From Alkalibacillus salilacus (GTDB lineage: Bacteria > Bacillota > Bacilli > Bacillales > Alkalibacillaceae), in assembly GCF_030812915.1 (NCBI RefSeq), contig NZ_JAUSTQ010000011.1, forward strand, positions 17,094 to 81,093: a stretch of DNA of 64,000 nucleotides, in the 5' to 3' direction. The notes beneath the pieces are model-generated. The model was not told the DNA's origin, searched no databases, and was given only the letters and a program-made list of their open reading frames with translations. Both the position numbers and the translations under genes were made by a program. Below are positions 44,286 through 54,747 of the stretch, in pieces. The number at the start of each line of letters is the position of its first letter. The stretch's first letter is position 1.

Positions 44286-44651
44286 TTATTTTAATTCGAT
44301 TGTTGCGCCAGTTTCTTCTAGTTGTTCTTTCATTTGTTCTGCGTCTTCTTTCGCAACGCCTTCTTTAACTGTACCAGGTGCATTGTCAACTAATTCTTTA
44401 GCTTCTTTAAGACCTAGGCCAGTGATTTCACGTACTGCTTTAACAACTTTGATCTTAGAGTCGCCAGCGTCCGCAAGAACAACTTCGAATTCTGTTTGTT
44501 CTTCAGCTTCTTCTTCGCCACCTGCTGCACCTGCTGCTGCAACTGGTGCTGCTGCTGATACACCAAACTCCTCTTCAATTGCTTTAACTAATTCGTTAAG
44601 ATCTAAAACTGACATTTCCTTAATCGCATCAATAATTTGCTCTTTAGTCAT
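44286..44651 (-). CDS. rplL: 50S ribosomal protein L7/L12
   Basis: A 121-residue bL12, stalk protein. N-terminal dimerisation part ([20 protein letters not shown]), an Ala/Gly-rich hinge ([19 protein letters not shown]) and the C-terminal factor-binding domain ([20 protein letters not shown]). AAGGAGG upstream. Confidence 0.98.
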   Translation of the reverse strand: MTKEQIIDAIKEMSVLDLNELVKAIEEEFGVSAAAPVAAAGAAGGEEEAEEQTEFEVVLADAGDSKIKVVKAVREITGLGLKEAKELVDNAPGTVKEGVAKEDAEQMKEQLEETGATIELK

Positions 44652-44703
44652 GATTAAGTTCCTCCTTGTAATTTGTGTTTTTTATCCGTTTTAGGCGACT
44701 GGA

Positions 44704-45213
44704 TTAAGCGCCTTCTTCTTCATTCTTCTGATCTGCAACTTGTTGTGTTGCATATGCGAAGTTACGCATTGGTGCTTGTAGTACGCTAAGAAGCATCGCA
44801 ACAAGACCTTCGTGTGACGGTAGTTCTGCAAGTTCTTTCAGTTGATCAACTGTTGCAATTTGTCCTTCAATTACGCCACCTTTAATTTCAAGTGCTTGAT
44901 GGTCTTTAGCGAATTGACCAATAACTTTTGCTGGGGCAACAGCATCTTCTTCACAGAATGCAATTGCTGTAGGTCCAACTAGTACATCGTTCAATTCTTC
45001 ATAACCAACTTGTTCAGCTGCGCGGCGTGTCATTGTGTTTTTATAAACGCGGAAATCCACACCTGCTTCACGAAGTTGTTGACGAAGTTCACTTACTTCA
45101 TCTACGTCAAGGCCACGATAGTCAACAAGTACTGATGTCTTACTGTTTTGGAAACCTTCAGCGATCATCTCAACCTGTTGCTTTTTGTGCTCAAGTACTT
45201 GACCTTTGCTCAT
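44704..45213 (-). CDS. rplJ: 50S ribosomal protein L10
   Basis: A 169-residue uL10 that anchors the L7/L12 stalk ([30 protein letters not shown]). AGGGGGTGG precedes the start. Preceded by the L10 leader, through which L10-L12 controls transcription read-through. Confidence 0.98.
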   Translation of the reverse strand: MSKGQVLEHKKQQVEMIAEGFQNSKTSVLVDYRGLDVDEVSELRQQLREAGVDFRVYKNTMTRRAAEQVGYEELNDVLVGPTAIAFCEEDAVAPAKVIGQFAKDHQALEIKGGVIEGQIATVDQLKELAELPSHEGLVAMLLSVLQAPMRNFAYATQQVADQKNEEEGA

Positions 45214-45234
45214 CGTTCCACCCCCTAGTCTTAT

Positions 45235-45430
45235 TTATCATCATACCGTGTGGTGTTTATAGCATCAAAAAAATGCCTCCATGTAGACATGGAGGCATGA
45301 TGGATTTATTTTGTACACATTTCGAGTGTCCAATTATATCACGTCACACACCTCGGCAGGGCGGGAATTAAGCGACGAATCGCCCCTGCTGTCTACGGTA
45401 TAATCATTATTTAATTTAACAACGTCTCAA
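45235..45430 (-). promoter_or_regulatory. L10 leader (rplJL attenuator)
   Basis: The leader holds the motif-rich part ACCGTAGACAGCAGGGGCG ... CCCTGCCGAGGT (about 45350-45405), as in Firmicute L10 leaders, then an 11-bp terminator stem tgcctccatgt/acatggaggca (45274-45297) with a T7 run (45267-45273). L10-L12 binding to the first part is the known control in Bacilli. Confidence 0.88.
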
Positions 45431-45459
45431 ATTATAACTAATATATAATTGAAAGTCAA
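45431..45459 (-). promoter_or_regulatory. rplJL promoter
   Basis: TTGACT (45454-45459), 17 nt, TATAAT (45431-45436), immediately after the rplA stop. Confidence 0.85.
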
Positions 45460-46158
45460 TTATTTTTTAGCGTAACTTGAAATATCAACACGGATTCCAG
45501 GACCCATTGTTGATGATACTGAAGCATTACGCATATAAGTACCTTTAGACGTTTGCGGTTTAGCTTTCACTAATGTTTCAGTTAGGGCTTCAAAGTTTTC
45601 GACGAGTTTTTGATCATCGAATGATACTTTACCGATCGGTACATGAACGTTTCCTGATTTATCAACGCGGTATTCAACTTTACCAGCTTTGATTTCTTGA
45701 ACAGCTTTTTCAATTTCAAACGTTACAGTACCTGTTTTAGGGTTTGGCATTAAGCCTTTTGGTCCTAATACTCGACCAAGCTTACCAACTTCCGCCATCA
45801 TGTCAGGTGTTGCAACAACGACGTCAAATTCGAACCAACCATTATTGATTTGATCAATATATTCTTGGTCGCCTACGTAATCTGCACCTGCAGCTTCAGC
45901 TTCTTTCGCTTTATCACCTTTAGCGATTACTAGAACGCGTTGGCTTTTACCTGTACCGTGTGGTAGAACCATTGCACCGCGAATTTGTTGGTCAGCTTTT
46001 TTAGGGTCTACCCCTAAACGGAAAGCCGCTTCAACTGTTTCATCAAAGTTAGCAATTGATGTTTTCTTAACAAGTTCAACTGCTTCTTGAATATTATAAG
46101 TTTTTGAACGATCAACAAGCTTTAACGCTTCTTGAAACTTTTTACCTCTTTTAGCCAT
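45460..46158 (-). CDS. rplA: 50S ribosomal protein L1
   Basis: A 232-residue uL1 of the mobile L1 stalk ([30 protein letters not shown]). Also the known autorepressor of rplKA in many bacteria. A 194-nt structured spacer with an L1-site-like motif lies before it. GGAGGA upstream. Confidence 0.98.
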   Translation of the reverse strand: MAKRGKKFQEALKLVDRSKTYNIQEAVELVKKTSIANFDETVEAAFRLGVDPKKADQQIRGAMVLPHGTGKSQRVLVIAKGDKAKEAEAAGADYVGDQEYIDQINNGWFEFDVVVATPDMMAEVGKLGRVLGPKGLMPNPKTGTVTFEIEKAVQEIKAGKVEYRVDKSGNVHVPIGKVSFDDQKLVENFEALTETLVKAKPQTSKGTYMRNASVSSTMGPGIRVDISSYAKK

Positions 46159-46174
46159 TTTAACTTCCTCCTCA

Positions 46175-46203
46175 ATGTGGTTTTAACGGTTGAACCTCCC
46201 ACT
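46175..46203 (-). promoter_or_regulatory. Likely L1-binding site before rplA
   Basis: The RNA contains GTGGGAGG ... AACCACAT, with GTGG and CCAC closing the structure. The same layout occurs before rplK (46804-46835). Neighbouring hairpins are CTCGTATGAATACGAG (46210-46225) and GGTTGCG...CGCAACC near 46300-46325. Assignment is by resemblance to L1 sites. Confidence 0.55.
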
Positions 46204-46352
46204 AAAGTCAACTCGTATTCATACGAGCCTTTAGGCGAAGACAGTATCATGTGCTTTGGCTATGCACAGAACTGCTTATCCTTTAAACGCCGTAATAAAG
46301 GTTGCGAAACGACTTCCGCAACCTCCCCCGAGCGTTTTCAAGTTTAGAAGGA

Positions 46353-46778
46353 TTATCCTTCAATCGTGATGCCCATGCTACGTGCAGTACCTTCAACCAT
46401 ACGTACCGCCGCATCGACGTCAGTAGCGTTTAAGTCAGGCATTTTCGTTTCAGCAATTTCGCGAACTTGATCGCTTGTTACTGAAGCTACTTTATTACGG
46501 TTTGGCTCACCAGAACCTGACTCGATACCAGCTGCTTTCTTAAGAAGCACCGCAGCAGGTGGCGTTTTGGTTACGAATGTAAATGAACGGTCTTCATAAA
46601 CCGAAATTTCAACCGGAATAATCATACCAGCTTGATCTTCTGTTTGTGCGTTGAACTCCTTACAGAATCCCATGATATTAATACCAGCTTGACCTAGCGC
46701 CGGACCTACTGGCGGAGCTGGGTTCGCTTTACCTGCAGGAATTTGCAATTTTACAACGTCTACTACTTTTTTAGCCAC
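46353..46778 (-). CDS. rplK: 50S ribosomal protein L11
   Basis: A 141-residue uL11 ([35 protein letters not shown]) of the GTPase-associated centre. Start is GTG at 46778, 8 nt after AGGAGG; the longer frame upstream runs through the leader. Confidence 0.98.
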   Translation of the reverse strand: MAKKVVDVVKLQIPAGKANPAPPVGPALGQAGINIMGFCKEFNAQTEDQAGMIIPVEISVYEDRSFTFVTKTPPAAVLLKKAAGIESGSGEPNRNKVASVTSDQVREIAETKMPDLNATDVDAAVRMVEGTARSMGITIEG

Positions 46779-46803
46779 GAGACACACCTCCTTAAAGTCC
46801 GTG

Positions 46804-46835
46804 ATGTGGTTGCGGGAACTCTTGTCCCTCCCACT
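46804..46835 (-). promoter_or_regulatory. Likely L1-binding site in the rplK leader
   Basis: RNA motif AGTGGGAGG ... CAACCACAT, sharing GTGGGAGG and ACCACAT with the copy before rplA. It lies between promoter (46877-46905) and the rplK start. Confidence 0.55.
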
Positions 46836-46876
46836 CATTTATTACGACGACATTTTTAGCCGTACGAAACATAAAA

Positions 46877-46905
46877 ATTCTAGCATCTTTATATTAAAAA
46901 TGCAA
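46877..46905 (-). promoter_or_regulatory. rplKA promoter
   Basis: TTGCAT (46900-46905), 17 nt, TAGAAT (46877-46882) with TGC upstream (extended -10). Confidence 0.7.
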
Positions 46906-46913
46906 CCATCTGA

Positions 46914-47447
46914 TTAGATTTTTTCGACTTGATTAAAGTCTAATTCTACTGGCGTTTCACGACCAAACATATTAACGTGAACTTTTAGTTTTTGTTTATC
47001 AGCATCAATGTTTTCAATCGTACCTTCGAAATTAGCAAACGGACCATCTGTCACGCGAACCAATTCTTTCAATTCGAAATCAACTTCTTGTTGTGTTTCT
47101 TGGACACCCATGCGTTTTAGAACATGCTCTGCTTCTTCTGGTAGTAGTGGTGTCGGTTTTTGTCCTGACCCTGTAGAACCAACAAACCCTGTCACACCTG
47201 GCGTGTTACGCACAACAAACCACGAATCGTCTGTCATGATCATTTCAGTTAACACGTAACCTGGAAAGGTCTTTTTCATTGCGGTCTTCTTTTTGCCATT
47301 CTTCACTTCGGTCTCTTCTTCTTCAGGGACAATGACACGGAAGATTTTATCCTCCATACCCATTGATTCGATACGTTTTTCTAAGTTTAATCGCACTTTG
47401 TTTTCATAGCCTGAATACGTGTGGACGACATACCAATTCTTTTCCAT
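46914..47447 (-). CDS. nusG: Transcription elongation factor NusG
   Basis: A 177-residue NusG: N-terminal NGN domain ([20 protein letters not shown]) and C-terminal KOW ([19 protein letters not shown]). It binds RNA polymerase and, in Bacillus, promotes pausing and some intrinsic termination. Its leader contains a terminator-like hairpin. Confidence 0.98.
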   Translation of the reverse strand: MEKNWYVVHTYSGYENKVRLNLEKRIESMGMEDKIFRVIVPEEEETEVKNGKKKTAMKKTFPGYVLTEMIMTDDSWFVVRNTPGVTGFVGSTGSGQKPTPLLPEEAEHVLKRMGVQETQQEVDFELKELVRVTDGPFANFEGTIENIDADKQKLKVHVNMFGRETPVELDFNQVEKI

Positions 47448-47475
47448 AAATCCGGCTTTCCCTCCTATACTTTCT

Positions 47476-47517
47476 CCGGGTTTTTTGACAATATAAAAAA
47501 CCCGGCCGAGCGGGTTT
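47476..47517 (-). promoter_or_regulatory. nusG leader: terminator with overlapping alternative hairpin
   Basis: In the RNA, AAACCCG (47511-47517) pairs with CGGGTTT, followed by more T (47495-47500), forming a terminator. The 3' half, CCGGGTTTTTT (47495-47505), is also perfectly complementary over 11 bp to AAAAAACCCGG (47476-47486) downstream, with an 8-nt loop. The two hairpins exclude each other. Confidence 0.75.
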
Positions 47518-47528
47518 CTTTTGTCAAC

Positions 47529-47555
47529 ATTATATCACATTTTAATGCATTTCAA
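47529..47555 (-). promoter_or_regulatory. Likely nusG promoter
   Basis: TGATATAAT (extended -10, TATAAT at 47529-47534) with TTGAAA at 47550-47555, spacing only 15 nt. It starts RNA just before the leader terminator. Confidence 0.55.
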
Positions 47556-47566
47556 TCATAAAACCA

Positions 47567-47734
47567 TTATAGTAATTCTAGAATTTGCGAAATTCCTAGA
47601 TCTACGACTGTAAAGTAAATAGCGACAAATAAAACCGTCAAAATAACAATGACCGTATAACGTGTTAATTCGTTACCTGTTGGCCAACTTACTTTCCGCA
47701 TTTCACGACTAACATCTTTCAAAAAGCTAATCAC
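47567..47734 (-). CDS. secE: Preprotein translocase subunit SecE
   Basis: A 55-residue single-TM SecE (FLKDVSREMRKVSWPTGNEL before the membrane helix VIVILTVLFVAIYFTVVD). Start is GTG at 47734, 7 nt after AGGAGG; the ATG at 47752 overlaps that site. Confidence 0.96.
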   Translation of the reverse strand: MISFLKDVSREMRKVSWPTGNELTRYTVIVILTVLFVAIYFTVVDLGISQILELL

Positions 47735-47761
47735 GTTTTCCCCTCCTAACACCTTACCATG

Positions 47762-47908
47762 TTACTTTGTCTCTCGGTGGAGCGTATGTTGTGCACATCG
47801 ATTACAATATTTTTTTATCTCTATTCGATCTGAGGTTTGTGTCTGTTTCTCAGTTGTATAGTTTCTATTATGGCACTCGGTACAAGCCAATGCGACCTTC
47901 TTACGCAT
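47762..47908 (-). CDS. rpmG: 50S ribosomal protein L33
   Basis: A 48-residue bL33 ([20 protein letters not shown]; end [17 protein letters not shown]) of the zinc type, with CTEC and CNRC. Start has AGAGGT upstream. Located before secE as in Bacillus. Confidence 0.95.
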   Translation of the reverse strand: MRKKVALACTECHNRNYTTEKQTQTSDRIEIKKYCNRCAQHTLHRETK

Positions 47909-47991
47909 CACACATACCTCTTTTATTAACGTATTTTATCACTTTCACTAATCTACCACTCACTATTACCAATGTCAAATGGCGGTAAGGC

Positions 47992-48645
47992 TTAGGTAAA
48001 CGTAATCTCATTGACTGAAATATGCCGTTCTAGTTTGCGTTTTATTCGTTGTAATGCGTTATCGATTGACTTAATATGACGACCTAGCTTATCCGAAATC
48101 TCTTGATATGTTTGTCCATCTAAATAAAGTTCTAAAACTTCTTGTTCAAGTTCGCTTAATAACTCTTGCATTTTAATTTCCATATCAACAATTCTTTCAC
48201 GATTAATTAATAATCGCTCAGGATCAGCCTTTTCGTCTTCGGCAATCATATCAATTAATGTACGGTCAGAATCTTCTTCATAAACAGGCTTGTCCAACGA
48301 AACATAAGAATTGAGCGGAATATGTTTTTGACGTGTTGCTGTTTTAATAGCTGTGATAATCTGACGCGTCACACACAGCTCAGCAAACACCTTAAAGGAC
48401 GATTGCTTATCATCTTGGAAATCACGAATCGCTTTATACAAACCAATCATACCTTCTTGCACAATGTCCTCACGATCAGCCCCAATCAAAAAATATGTTC
48501 TCGCTTTAGCACGAACAAAACTACGATATTTTTGGATGAGATGCTCTAATGCTTGGACTTCGCCTTGTTGAACATAATCCAATACAACTTCATCATCTAG
48601 TTGATCAAAATTCAGGTGGTTCTTTGTCTCTTGTTTGATGTTCAC
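47992..48645 (-). CDS. sigH: RNA polymerase sigma factor SigH
   Basis: A 217-residue sigma-70-type factor of the SigH family (transition-state and early sporulation genes). Region 2 includes REDIVQEGMIGLYKAIRDF, and region 4 HTH reads LDGQTYQEISDKLGRHIKSI. GTG start (48645) after GGGAGG. Confidence 0.95.
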   Translation of the reverse strand: MNIKQETKNHLNFDQLDDEVVLDYVQQGEVQALEHLIQKYRSFVRAKARTYFLIGADREDIVQEGMIGLYKAIRDFQDDKQSSFKVFAELCVTRQIITAIKTATRQKHIPLNSYVSLDKPVYEEDSDRTLIDMIAEDEKADPERLLINRERIVDMEIKMQELLSELEQEVLELYLDGQTYQEISDKLGRHIKSIDNALQRIKRKLERHISVNEITFT

Positions 48646-48721
48646 TTAGATTCCTCCCGTATCGAACCATACCTAACACGATTCATTGTCAATCGACTGC
48701 TCATTTTGTAAATATACGGTT

Positions 48722-48751
48722 ATTATACAGGAGTTGTGAATTTTCAGTCAA
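48722..48751 (-). promoter_or_regulatory. sigH promoter
   Basis: TTGACT (48746-48751), 18 nt, TATAAT (48722-48727), sigma-A type. Confidence 0.75.
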
Positions 48752-48761
48752 CTAAATCTGG

Positions 48762-49271
48762 TTAATTATTCCCTCTACGCCAATTTTCGAACTTCTTCAA
48801 CACATCATCACTGAGTGGAATTTTGGCTTTAGGCTTGACGTCAGCTTGTTTTTCAAGATTTTGACGAATATCTTTGTCGATTGAATTAATCTCAATCGCT
48901 AACTCACGAGCCGACTTTCGTAAGGCACCTTGAGAAAAAATTGTCCATTGTTCTGCATAATCTGACGTCGCTACATAGACTTTCGTTTTTACATTCATTA
49001 AATCTTTGACGAGCTTTTCGATCTTATCGTCGGCCGTCTCTTTCTCGCGCGTGAAAATGACTTCTACTTGCAAGGTGTTATAAAACCGCTCGACTCCTCT
49101 AACATAATAGGCATCAAATACGACGATAACACGGTGACCTGTATAGGCTTGATACTCCGCTAACATCTCGATTAATCGTGACCGGGCTTGTTCTAAATCT
49201 CTCTCACTTAACGACTTTAATTCGTCCCAATCACCGATTATATTATAGCCGTCCACTACTAATACAATCAT
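48762..49271 (-). CDS. NYN-domain ribosome-dependent mRNA endonuclease (YacP/Rae1)
   Basis: A 169-residue NYN/PIN-like nuclease. N-terminal VDGYNIIGDW and later VIVVFDAYYVRG and TADDKIEKLV supply the acidic active-site residues. The B. subtilis protein (YacP, Rae1) cuts mRNA in the ribosomal A site. It starts 5 nt after rlmB. Confidence 0.9.
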   Translation of the reverse strand: MIVLVVDGYNIIGDWDELKSLSERDLEQARSRLIEMLAEYQAYTGHRVIVVFDAYYVRGVERFYNTLQVEVIFTREKETADDKIEKLVKDLMNVKTKVYVATSDYAEQWTIFSQGALRKSARELAIEINSIDKDIRQNLEKQADVKPKAKIPLSDDVLKKFENWRRGNN

Positions 49272-49276
49272 GATGC

Positions 49277-50017
49277 CTACTCTCCTACCTGATCGCGCTT
49301 CCGCAAAACCTCGTACATTAATATACTTGCAGAAACCGATGCATTTAGTGATGTAACCTGGCCTTTCATTGGTAATTTAACAAACCAATCACAGTTTTTA
49401 GCTACCAGTCGACTCATACCTTGTCCTTCACTTCCGACAACTAAGGCAATTGGCATATCGTAAGCTGCATGACGATAGTCCTCTTCAGCACTCGCATCTG
49501 TTCCAACGACCCACACACCATTTTGCTTCAATTCTTCAATCGTCTGATTCATATTCGTCACACGAACAACAGGAATGTGTTCAATGGCCCCTGTTGATGC
49601 TTTCGCAACAGTTTGTGTTAATTGAACGGAGCGTCGTTTCGGTATAACGATGCCATGCGCGCCTACTGCATCAGCCGTTCGCATAATAGAGCCTAGGTTA
49701 TGTGGATCTTCTAATTGGTCTAATAAGATGAAAAAAGGTGCCTCACTTTTAGCTTCGGCTTTAGCAAACAAATCATCTAAATCAGCGTAATCATAAGCTG
49801 CGACTGAGGCTGCGACACCTTGGTGGTGACTGCCAATTGCGTCAAGTTTTTGCTTGGGAACCTTTTGAACCTGAACATTTTGTTGTTTCGCAGCTTGAAT
49901 CAGTTGTTGCTGGGCTTGTTGCTTCATCGTTTCTAACACTAATAACTTATTCACAGAACGCCCTGACTTCAAAGTTTCTAGTACTGGATTTTTACCAGTG
50001 ATCCATTCTTCACTCAC
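49277..50017 (-). CDS. rlmB: 23S rRNA 2'-O-ribose methyltransferase (RlmB/TrmH family)
   Basis: A 246-residue SPOUT methyltransferase: substrate-binding N-domain, then the trefoil-knot motifs ([44 protein letters not shown]). Predicted target is Gm2251 of 23S rRNA. It overlaps mrnC by 4 nt. Confidence 0.94.
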   Translation of the reverse strand: MSEEWITGKNPVLETLKSGRSVNKLLVLETMKQQAQQQLIQAAKQQNVQVQKVPKQKLDAIGSHHQGVAASVAAYDYADLDDLFAKAEAKSEAPFFILLDQLEDPHNLGSIMRTADAVGAHGIVIPKRRSVQLTQTVAKASTGAIEHIPVVRVTNMNQTIEELKQNGVWVVGTDASAEEDYRHAAYDMPIALVVGSEGQGMSRLVAKNCDWFVKLPMKGQVTSLNASVSASILMYEVLRKRDQVGE

Positions 50018-50421
50018 TCAGATCCACTCCTTTCTTCCAATATGGTAATCGCGTCATTTATCAATTCGTCTATCCGTTCAAATGATTCACTAAAGTATAA
50101 ATAACCTAAAAGCGCTTCAAACGCCGTGCTATAACGGTATGTTTGAGGATCGGTGTTTTTTGGTACGCTTGATTTCGCATTACGACCGCGCCTAGCTACC
50201 GCTTCTTCTTGTTCGGTCAATGCTTCTTTTTCCAACCAATGAAGCATAACCACCGCTTGTGCCTTCGCTGATACGAAAGACACAGCTAAGTTATGCAATT
50301 CATTAGGTTTAACTTCTCCGCTTCGAATTAAATATTCACGAACCGCTTTTTCATAAACAACATCACCCATGTAAGCCAACGTCAGGCTTTTCATCGACTT
50401 AGGATTCATTGTCTTTTCCAT
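50014..50421 (-). CDS. mrnC: Mini-ribonuclease III
   Basis: A 135-residue RNase III catalytic domain without a dsRNA-binding domain; it matures 23S rRNA ends in Bacillus. Motifs: [18 protein letters not shown] and [11 protein letters not shown]. It overlaps cysS by 16 nt. Confidence 0.95.
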   Translation of the reverse strand: MEKTMNPKSMKSLTLAYMGDVVYEKAVREYLIRSGEVKPNELHNLAVSFVSAKAQAVVMLHWLEKEALTEQEEAVARRGRNAKSSVPKNTDPQTYRYSTAFEALLGYLYFSESFERIDELINDAITILEERSGSE

Positions 50422-51803
50422 CTCGTTCCTTGCGGCGTATCTTCCAAAATAATACCCATATCTGCTAGTTGATCACGAATTTCATCAGCTCGAGCGAATT
50501 GGCGATCTTTTCTTGCTTGTTTACGCTCTTCAATCAAAGCTTCGATTTCGTTATCTAATAACTCAGTCGTGACTAATGAGAAACCAAGTACATCTGTTAT
50601 TTCATCAAAGGCTGCCATAAATCGATCAATCACATGAGATGACGTTTGGTCCTGTTCTAAATAAATATTTGCATCTTTAGCTAAATCAAATAAAACACTG
50701 ATCGCATTCGCTGTATTAAAGTCATCATCCATTTCTTGAACAAATGTGTCAACATGATGTTCTACTTGATCCAGCCATTCTTGCTCATCATTTGAAAGAT
50801 TCATGCTCGCTTGCTTACGATGCGCTAAATTATCATACGCTGATTTCAAACGATCAAAACTACGCTTCGCACTCGCTAATAATTCATCGTTGAAATTAAT
50901 CGGATTACGATAATGAACACTTAGCATAAAGAAACGTACAACGTTTGGATCATGTTCTCTGACGAGGTCATGCACCAAAATAAAATTACCTAGTGATTTA
51001 GACATTTTTTCATTATCGATTTGAATATAGCCATTATGGAGCCAATAGTTAGCAAATGTTTGATCATTAAAGCATTCTGACTGGGCGATTTCATTTTCAT
51101 GGTGCGGAAACGACAGATCTTGACCACCAGCATGAATATCGATGGTGTCACCTAAATGCTTTTTAGCCATCGCTGAGCATTCGATATGCCAACCCGGCCG
51201 ACCTTCACCCCACGGGCTATCCCAAGCTATTTCACCATCTTTGGCATCTTTCCACAACGCAAAATCAAGAGGATCTTGTTTCTTATCGCCCACTTGAATA
51301 CGGGCCCCTGATTGCAATTCGTCGATGGATTGGTGAGATAATTTACCATATTCATCAAAAGCACGTGTCTTAAAGTAAACATCTCCATCCGCTTCATAGG
51401 CATAACCTTTATCGATCAACCCTTTAATAAAGTCAATAATCTCATCCATGGTGTCAGTCACTCGAGGGTGATGAACCGCTTCTTGCACGTTTAAAGCACC
51501 GACATCTTCCTTATACGCTTGAATAAAACGCTCAGCAATCGCCGGAACATCTTCACTTAATTCGTGTGAAGCCTTGATGAGTTTGTCATCAACATCGGTG
51601 AAATTAAGTACATATTCAACCTCATAACCGCGATAGTCTAAATACCGTCTGACCGTATCAAACACAATCGCCGGACGGGCATTGCCAACGTGAATATAGT
51701 TATAGACAGTCGGCCCGCAAACATACATTTTTACCTTACCGTCTTCGATTGGTTTGAAGTCTTCCTTTTGACGCGTTAATGTATTGTACATTCTAATCGT
51801 CAC
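50406..51803 (-). CDS. cysS: Cysteinyl-tRNA synthetase
   Basis: A 465-residue class I synthetase. HIGH region [14 protein letters not shown] (31-44), zinc ligands Cys29 and the ECSAM and HHENE segments, and KMSKS in [11 protein letters not shown]. It overlaps cysE by 11 nt, so both depend on the upstream T-box. Confidence 0.98.
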   Translation of the reverse strand: MTIRMYNTLTRQKEDFKPIEDGKVKMYVCGPTVYNYIHVGNARPAIVFDTVRRYLDYRGYEVEYVLNFTDVDDKLIKASHELSEDVPAIAERFIQAYKEDVGALNVQEAVHHPRVTDTMDEIIDFIKGLIDKGYAYEADGDVYFKTRAFDEYGKLSHQSIDELQSGARIQVGDKKQDPLDFALWKDAKDGEIAWDSPWGEGRPGWHIECSAMAKKHLGDTIDIHAGGQDLSFPHHENEIAQSECFNDQTFANYWLHNGYIQIDNEKMSKSLGNFILVHDLVREHDPNVVRFFMLSVHYRNPINFNDELLASAKRSFDRLKSAYDNLAHRKQASMNLSNDEQEWLDQVEHHVDTFVQEMDDDFNTANAISVLFDLAKDANIYLEQDQTSSHVIDRFMAAFDEITDVLGFSLVTTELLDNEIEALIEERKQARKDRQFARADEIRDQLADMGIILEDTPQGTRWKRQ

Positions 51804-52455
51804 GTTGATTCTCTCCTTTCAATGCTTTTACTTCAGCTTGTAATTCAGCAATTTTTTGGTCCAAATAATCACATTTATCAGCAACAGGGTCAGGAAGTTC
51901 GTGGTGATCTAAGTTCTTCTTCACTTTAACCCCATCTTTGACCACGATATTGCCTGGGATACCAACTACTGTTGAATACTTAGGTACGTCTTTTAAAACA
52001 ACAGAGCCAGCCCCTACTTTTGAATGCTCTTCTATGGTGATCGATCCGAGTACCTTCGCACCCGTTGCGACTAGGACATTATCTTTTAAAGTCGGGTGAC
52101 GTTTGCCGGCTTCCTTGCCTGTACCTCCTAATGTGACACCCTGAAAAATCGTGACATTATCCCCGATTTCGCATGTTTCACCAACAACAACACCCATGCC
52201 ATGATCGATAAAAAAGCGACGCCCGATTTTAGCACCTGGATGGATTTCAATACCGGTGAAAAAGCGACTCACTTGTGATATTACCCGGGCAATAAACTTC
52301 ATATTACGTCTATGAAAGCCGTGTGCAAACCGATGAGCCCAAACTGCATGAACACCTGCATACGTCAAAATGACTTCCAACCGATTGCGTGCTGCTGGGT
52401 CTTGGTCGAACACGACGTCTACATCTTCTTTAAGCAGCTTAAAAAATTTAAACAT
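51793..52455 (-). CDS. cysE: Serine O-acetyltransferase
   Basis: A 220-residue hexapeptide-repeat enzyme making O-acetylserine for cysteine synthesis ([40 protein letters not shown]). It is the shorter Gram-positive form. AGGGAGG upstream. The pairing with cysS under one cysteine T-box ties cysteine synthesis to tRNA charging. Confidence 0.97.
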   Translation of the reverse strand: MFKFFKLLKEDVDVVFDQDPAARNRLEVILTYAGVHAVWAHRFAHGFHRRNMKFIARVISQVSRFFTGIEIHPGAKIGRRFFIDHGMGVVVGETCEIGDNVTIFQGVTLGGTGKEAGKRHPTLKDNVLVATGAKVLGSITIEEHSKVGAGSVVLKDVPKYSTVVGIPGNIVVKDGVKVKKNLDHHELPDPVADKCDYLDQKIAELQAEVKALKGENQRDD

Positions 52456-52489
52456 TAACCTTCCCTCCTTGTGATGAGGTAACTGATCT

Positions 52490-52735
52490 CAATAAAAAAC
52501 GTCCCTGCCTATATCTTATATAGACAGAGACGCTACACAGCGCGGTTCCACTCTGTTTAGAGGATGAACCTCTCAACTTATAACTTGTAACGGAGCAACC
52601 CGCTTCACCATACTACCTATTCAGATGAAGGCTCAGAGGTGCATTTCAAACGTATCTTTAACAGCTACTCTCAGCTTATGTAGCTTTCTCTGGAGTTAAA
52701 TCAGACGTTTTACTTCTCCTCATCAACGCTTTGAC
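52490..52735 (-). promoter_or_regulatory. Cysteine-responsive T-box riboswitch before cysE-cysS
   Basis: The T-box sequence AGAGTGGAACCGCG lies at 52541-52554, followed by the terminator (52494-52532, 14-bp stem and T6). In stem I the bulge GAATGCACC carries the specifier TGC (complement of 52641-52643), a Cys codon. Uncharged tRNA-Cys would stabilise the antiterminator. The element fills the gltX-cysE gap. Confidence 0.93.
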
Positions 52736-52763
52736 TATTCATATGTCGCTAAAGCGAAAGTCG

Positions 52764-54224
52764 TTACGACGATGCGACCTGGTTCAATCGATGAATGACT
52801 GTTTCTTTTCCTAGTAAGCTAATGGCATCTGGCAATTCAGGTCCATGCATTTGCCCTGTGGTCGCAACACGAATTGGCATGAACAATTGCTTGCCTTTAT
52901 TACCTGTTGCTTTTTGCGTTGCTTTAGTTGCAGCTTTGACATCTTCTGGTGTCAGTTCATCTAACTGTTCTAATTCTGATTTGAAGTGCGCCAACATATC
53001 TGGCACATGTTCTTGATCTAATACTGCCTGGCTCTCTTCATCATAGCTAATTTCTTTACGGAAGAAGAGTTCTGTCAGCTCGACAATCTCTGCGCCATAA
53101 TTCAATTGATTATGATAAAGCGAGATGAGTTTTTCCACCCATTCGCGGTCTTCTACACTCATATCTTCAGACACTTTACCTGCTTCAATTAAATGTGGCA
53201 ACGTCAAATCAATCACACGCTCTAATGAGCTGTCTTTAATATATTGATTGTTCATCCACTTCAGTTTACTTGGGTCGAATACAGCAGGTGATGTCGATAA
53301 ACGCTCTGGGTCGAAGATTTCTGTCAGCTCTTCACGTGTAAACAGCTCTTCTTCACCTTGAGGTGACCAACCGAGTAATGCGATAAAATTAAATAGCGCC
53401 TCAGGTAAATAACCTAAATCTGCATATTGTTCAATGAATTGAATAATTGATTCATCACGTTTACTCAATTTCTTACGTTCTTCATTCACAATTAAGGTCA
53501 TGTGCGCAAATCTCGGGACTTCCCAGCCGAATGCATGGTAAACCATCATTTGTTTCGGTGTATTCGAGATGTGATCTTCACCACGTAAGACATCAGTAAT
53601 CTTCATCAAGTAATCATCAATAGCACAAGCAAAGTTATACGTTGGCGTTCCGTCTTTCTTCATGATGACCCAATCACCGAAATCTCCAGATTCAAAAGTA
53701 ATATTCTTCTTCACGATATCATTAAACGTATACGTTTCGTTCTCCGGCACTCGCAAACGAATGCTTGGAATACGACCTTCATCTTCAAAGGCTTGAATTT
53801 GTTCAGGTGTTAAATCACGATGGGCGCCCGAATATTTCGGCACCTTCCCTTGAGCACGTTGCTCTTCGCGTTCTTGCTCTAATTCTTCTTCTGTCATATA
53901 ACACTTATAAGCAAGACCTTTTTCAAGGAGCTCATCAACGTATTCTTGATAGATATGCAGGCGGTCCATTTGACGATATGGCCCATAACCCCCATCAATA
54001 TCAACACTTTCGTCCCAATCGATGCCTAACCATTTCAAATACGTTAGCTGACCGATGTCACCACCTTCAACATTTCGTTTCTGGTCTGTATCTTCAATAC
54101 GAATGATGAATTCACCACCCGTACTACGAGCAAATAAGTAATTAAATAATGCTGTTCGAGCGTTTCCGATATGCAAATGACCAGTTGGACTTGGTGCATA
54201 ACGAACGCGTACTTTTTCCGTCAT
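52764..54224 (-). CDS. gltX: Glutamyl-tRNA synthetase
   Basis: A 486-residue class I synthetase: [13 protein letters not shown] (11-23) and the KLSKRD loop. In Bacilli it is non-discriminating and also charges tRNA-Gln for the GatCAB route (family knowledge). AAAGGGG upstream. Confidence 0.98.
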   Translation of the reverse strand: MTEKVRVRYAPSPTGHLHIGNARTALFNYLFARSTGGEFIIRIEDTDQKRNVEGGDIGQLTYLKWLGIDWDESVDIDGGYGPYRQMDRLHIYQEYVDELLEKGLAYKCYMTEEELEQEREEQRAQGKVPKYSGAHRDLTPEQIQAFEDEGRIPSIRLRVPENETYTFNDIVKKNITFESGDFGDWVIMKKDGTPTYNFACAIDDYLMKITDVLRGEDHISNTPKQMMVYHAFGWEVPRFAHMTLIVNEERKKLSKRDESIIQFIEQYADLGYLPEALFNFIALLGWSPQGEEELFTREELTEIFDPERLSTSPAVFDPSKLKWMNNQYIKDSSLERVIDLTLPHLIEAGKVSEDMSVEDREWVEKLISLYHNQLNYGAEIVELTELFFRKEISYDEESQAVLDQEHVPDMLAHFKSELEQLDELTPEDVKAATKATQKATGNKGKQLFMPIRVATTGQMHGPELPDAISLLGKETVIHRLNQVASS

Positions 54225-54267
54225 GATTTAATCCCCTTTCATATGTCTAAGTCATATTGTACAAAAT

Positions 54268-54747
54268 TTATGACGTTTCGTGTAATAAAATGACTGCTTG
54301 AGCAGCAATACCTTCTTTGCGCCCTGTAAATCCTAGCTTTTCTGTTGTTGTCGCTTTTACATTCACTTGATCTTCAGGAGCGTTTAAAATAGAGGCAATG
54401 ACACTTTTCATTTCATCAACATATGGTGCCATTTTTGGTGCCTGTGCCATAATCGTACAGTCAACATTACCTAATGTATAGCCTAACGCTTCTACGTCTT
54501 GCCATACTTCTTTTAGTAATTGTTTTGAATCATAACCTTCATATTGTGGGTCATCGTCAGGGAAATGGCGGCCAATATCACCTTGACCAACTGCCCCTAA
54601 AGCAGCATCTGCTATCGTATGTAGTAACACATCCGCATCAGAATGACCTTTCAAACCGTAATCATAAGGAATCTCCACCCCACCTATGATACAAGGGCGT
54701 CCTTCCACTAATTGATGTACATCAAAGCCTTGGCCAATGCGAACCAT
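54268..54747 (-). CDS. ispF: Alternative internal product: free IspF (159 aa)
   Basis: The same frame as the fusion, started from the internal ATG at 54747. The AAGGAGGAG at 54754-54762, spaced 6 nt, is as good as any ribosome-binding site in the window, and 159 residues is the normal IspF length. It is listed separately because both products are likely to exist. Confidence 0.65.
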   Translation of the reverse strand: MVRIGQGFDVHQLVEGRPCIIGGVEIPYDYGLKGHSDADVLLHTIADAALGAVGQGDIGRHFPDDDPQYEGYDSKQLLKEVWQDVEALGYTLGNVDCTIMAQAPKMAPYVDEMKSVIASILNAPEDQVNVKATTTEKLGFTGRKEGIAAQAVILLHETS

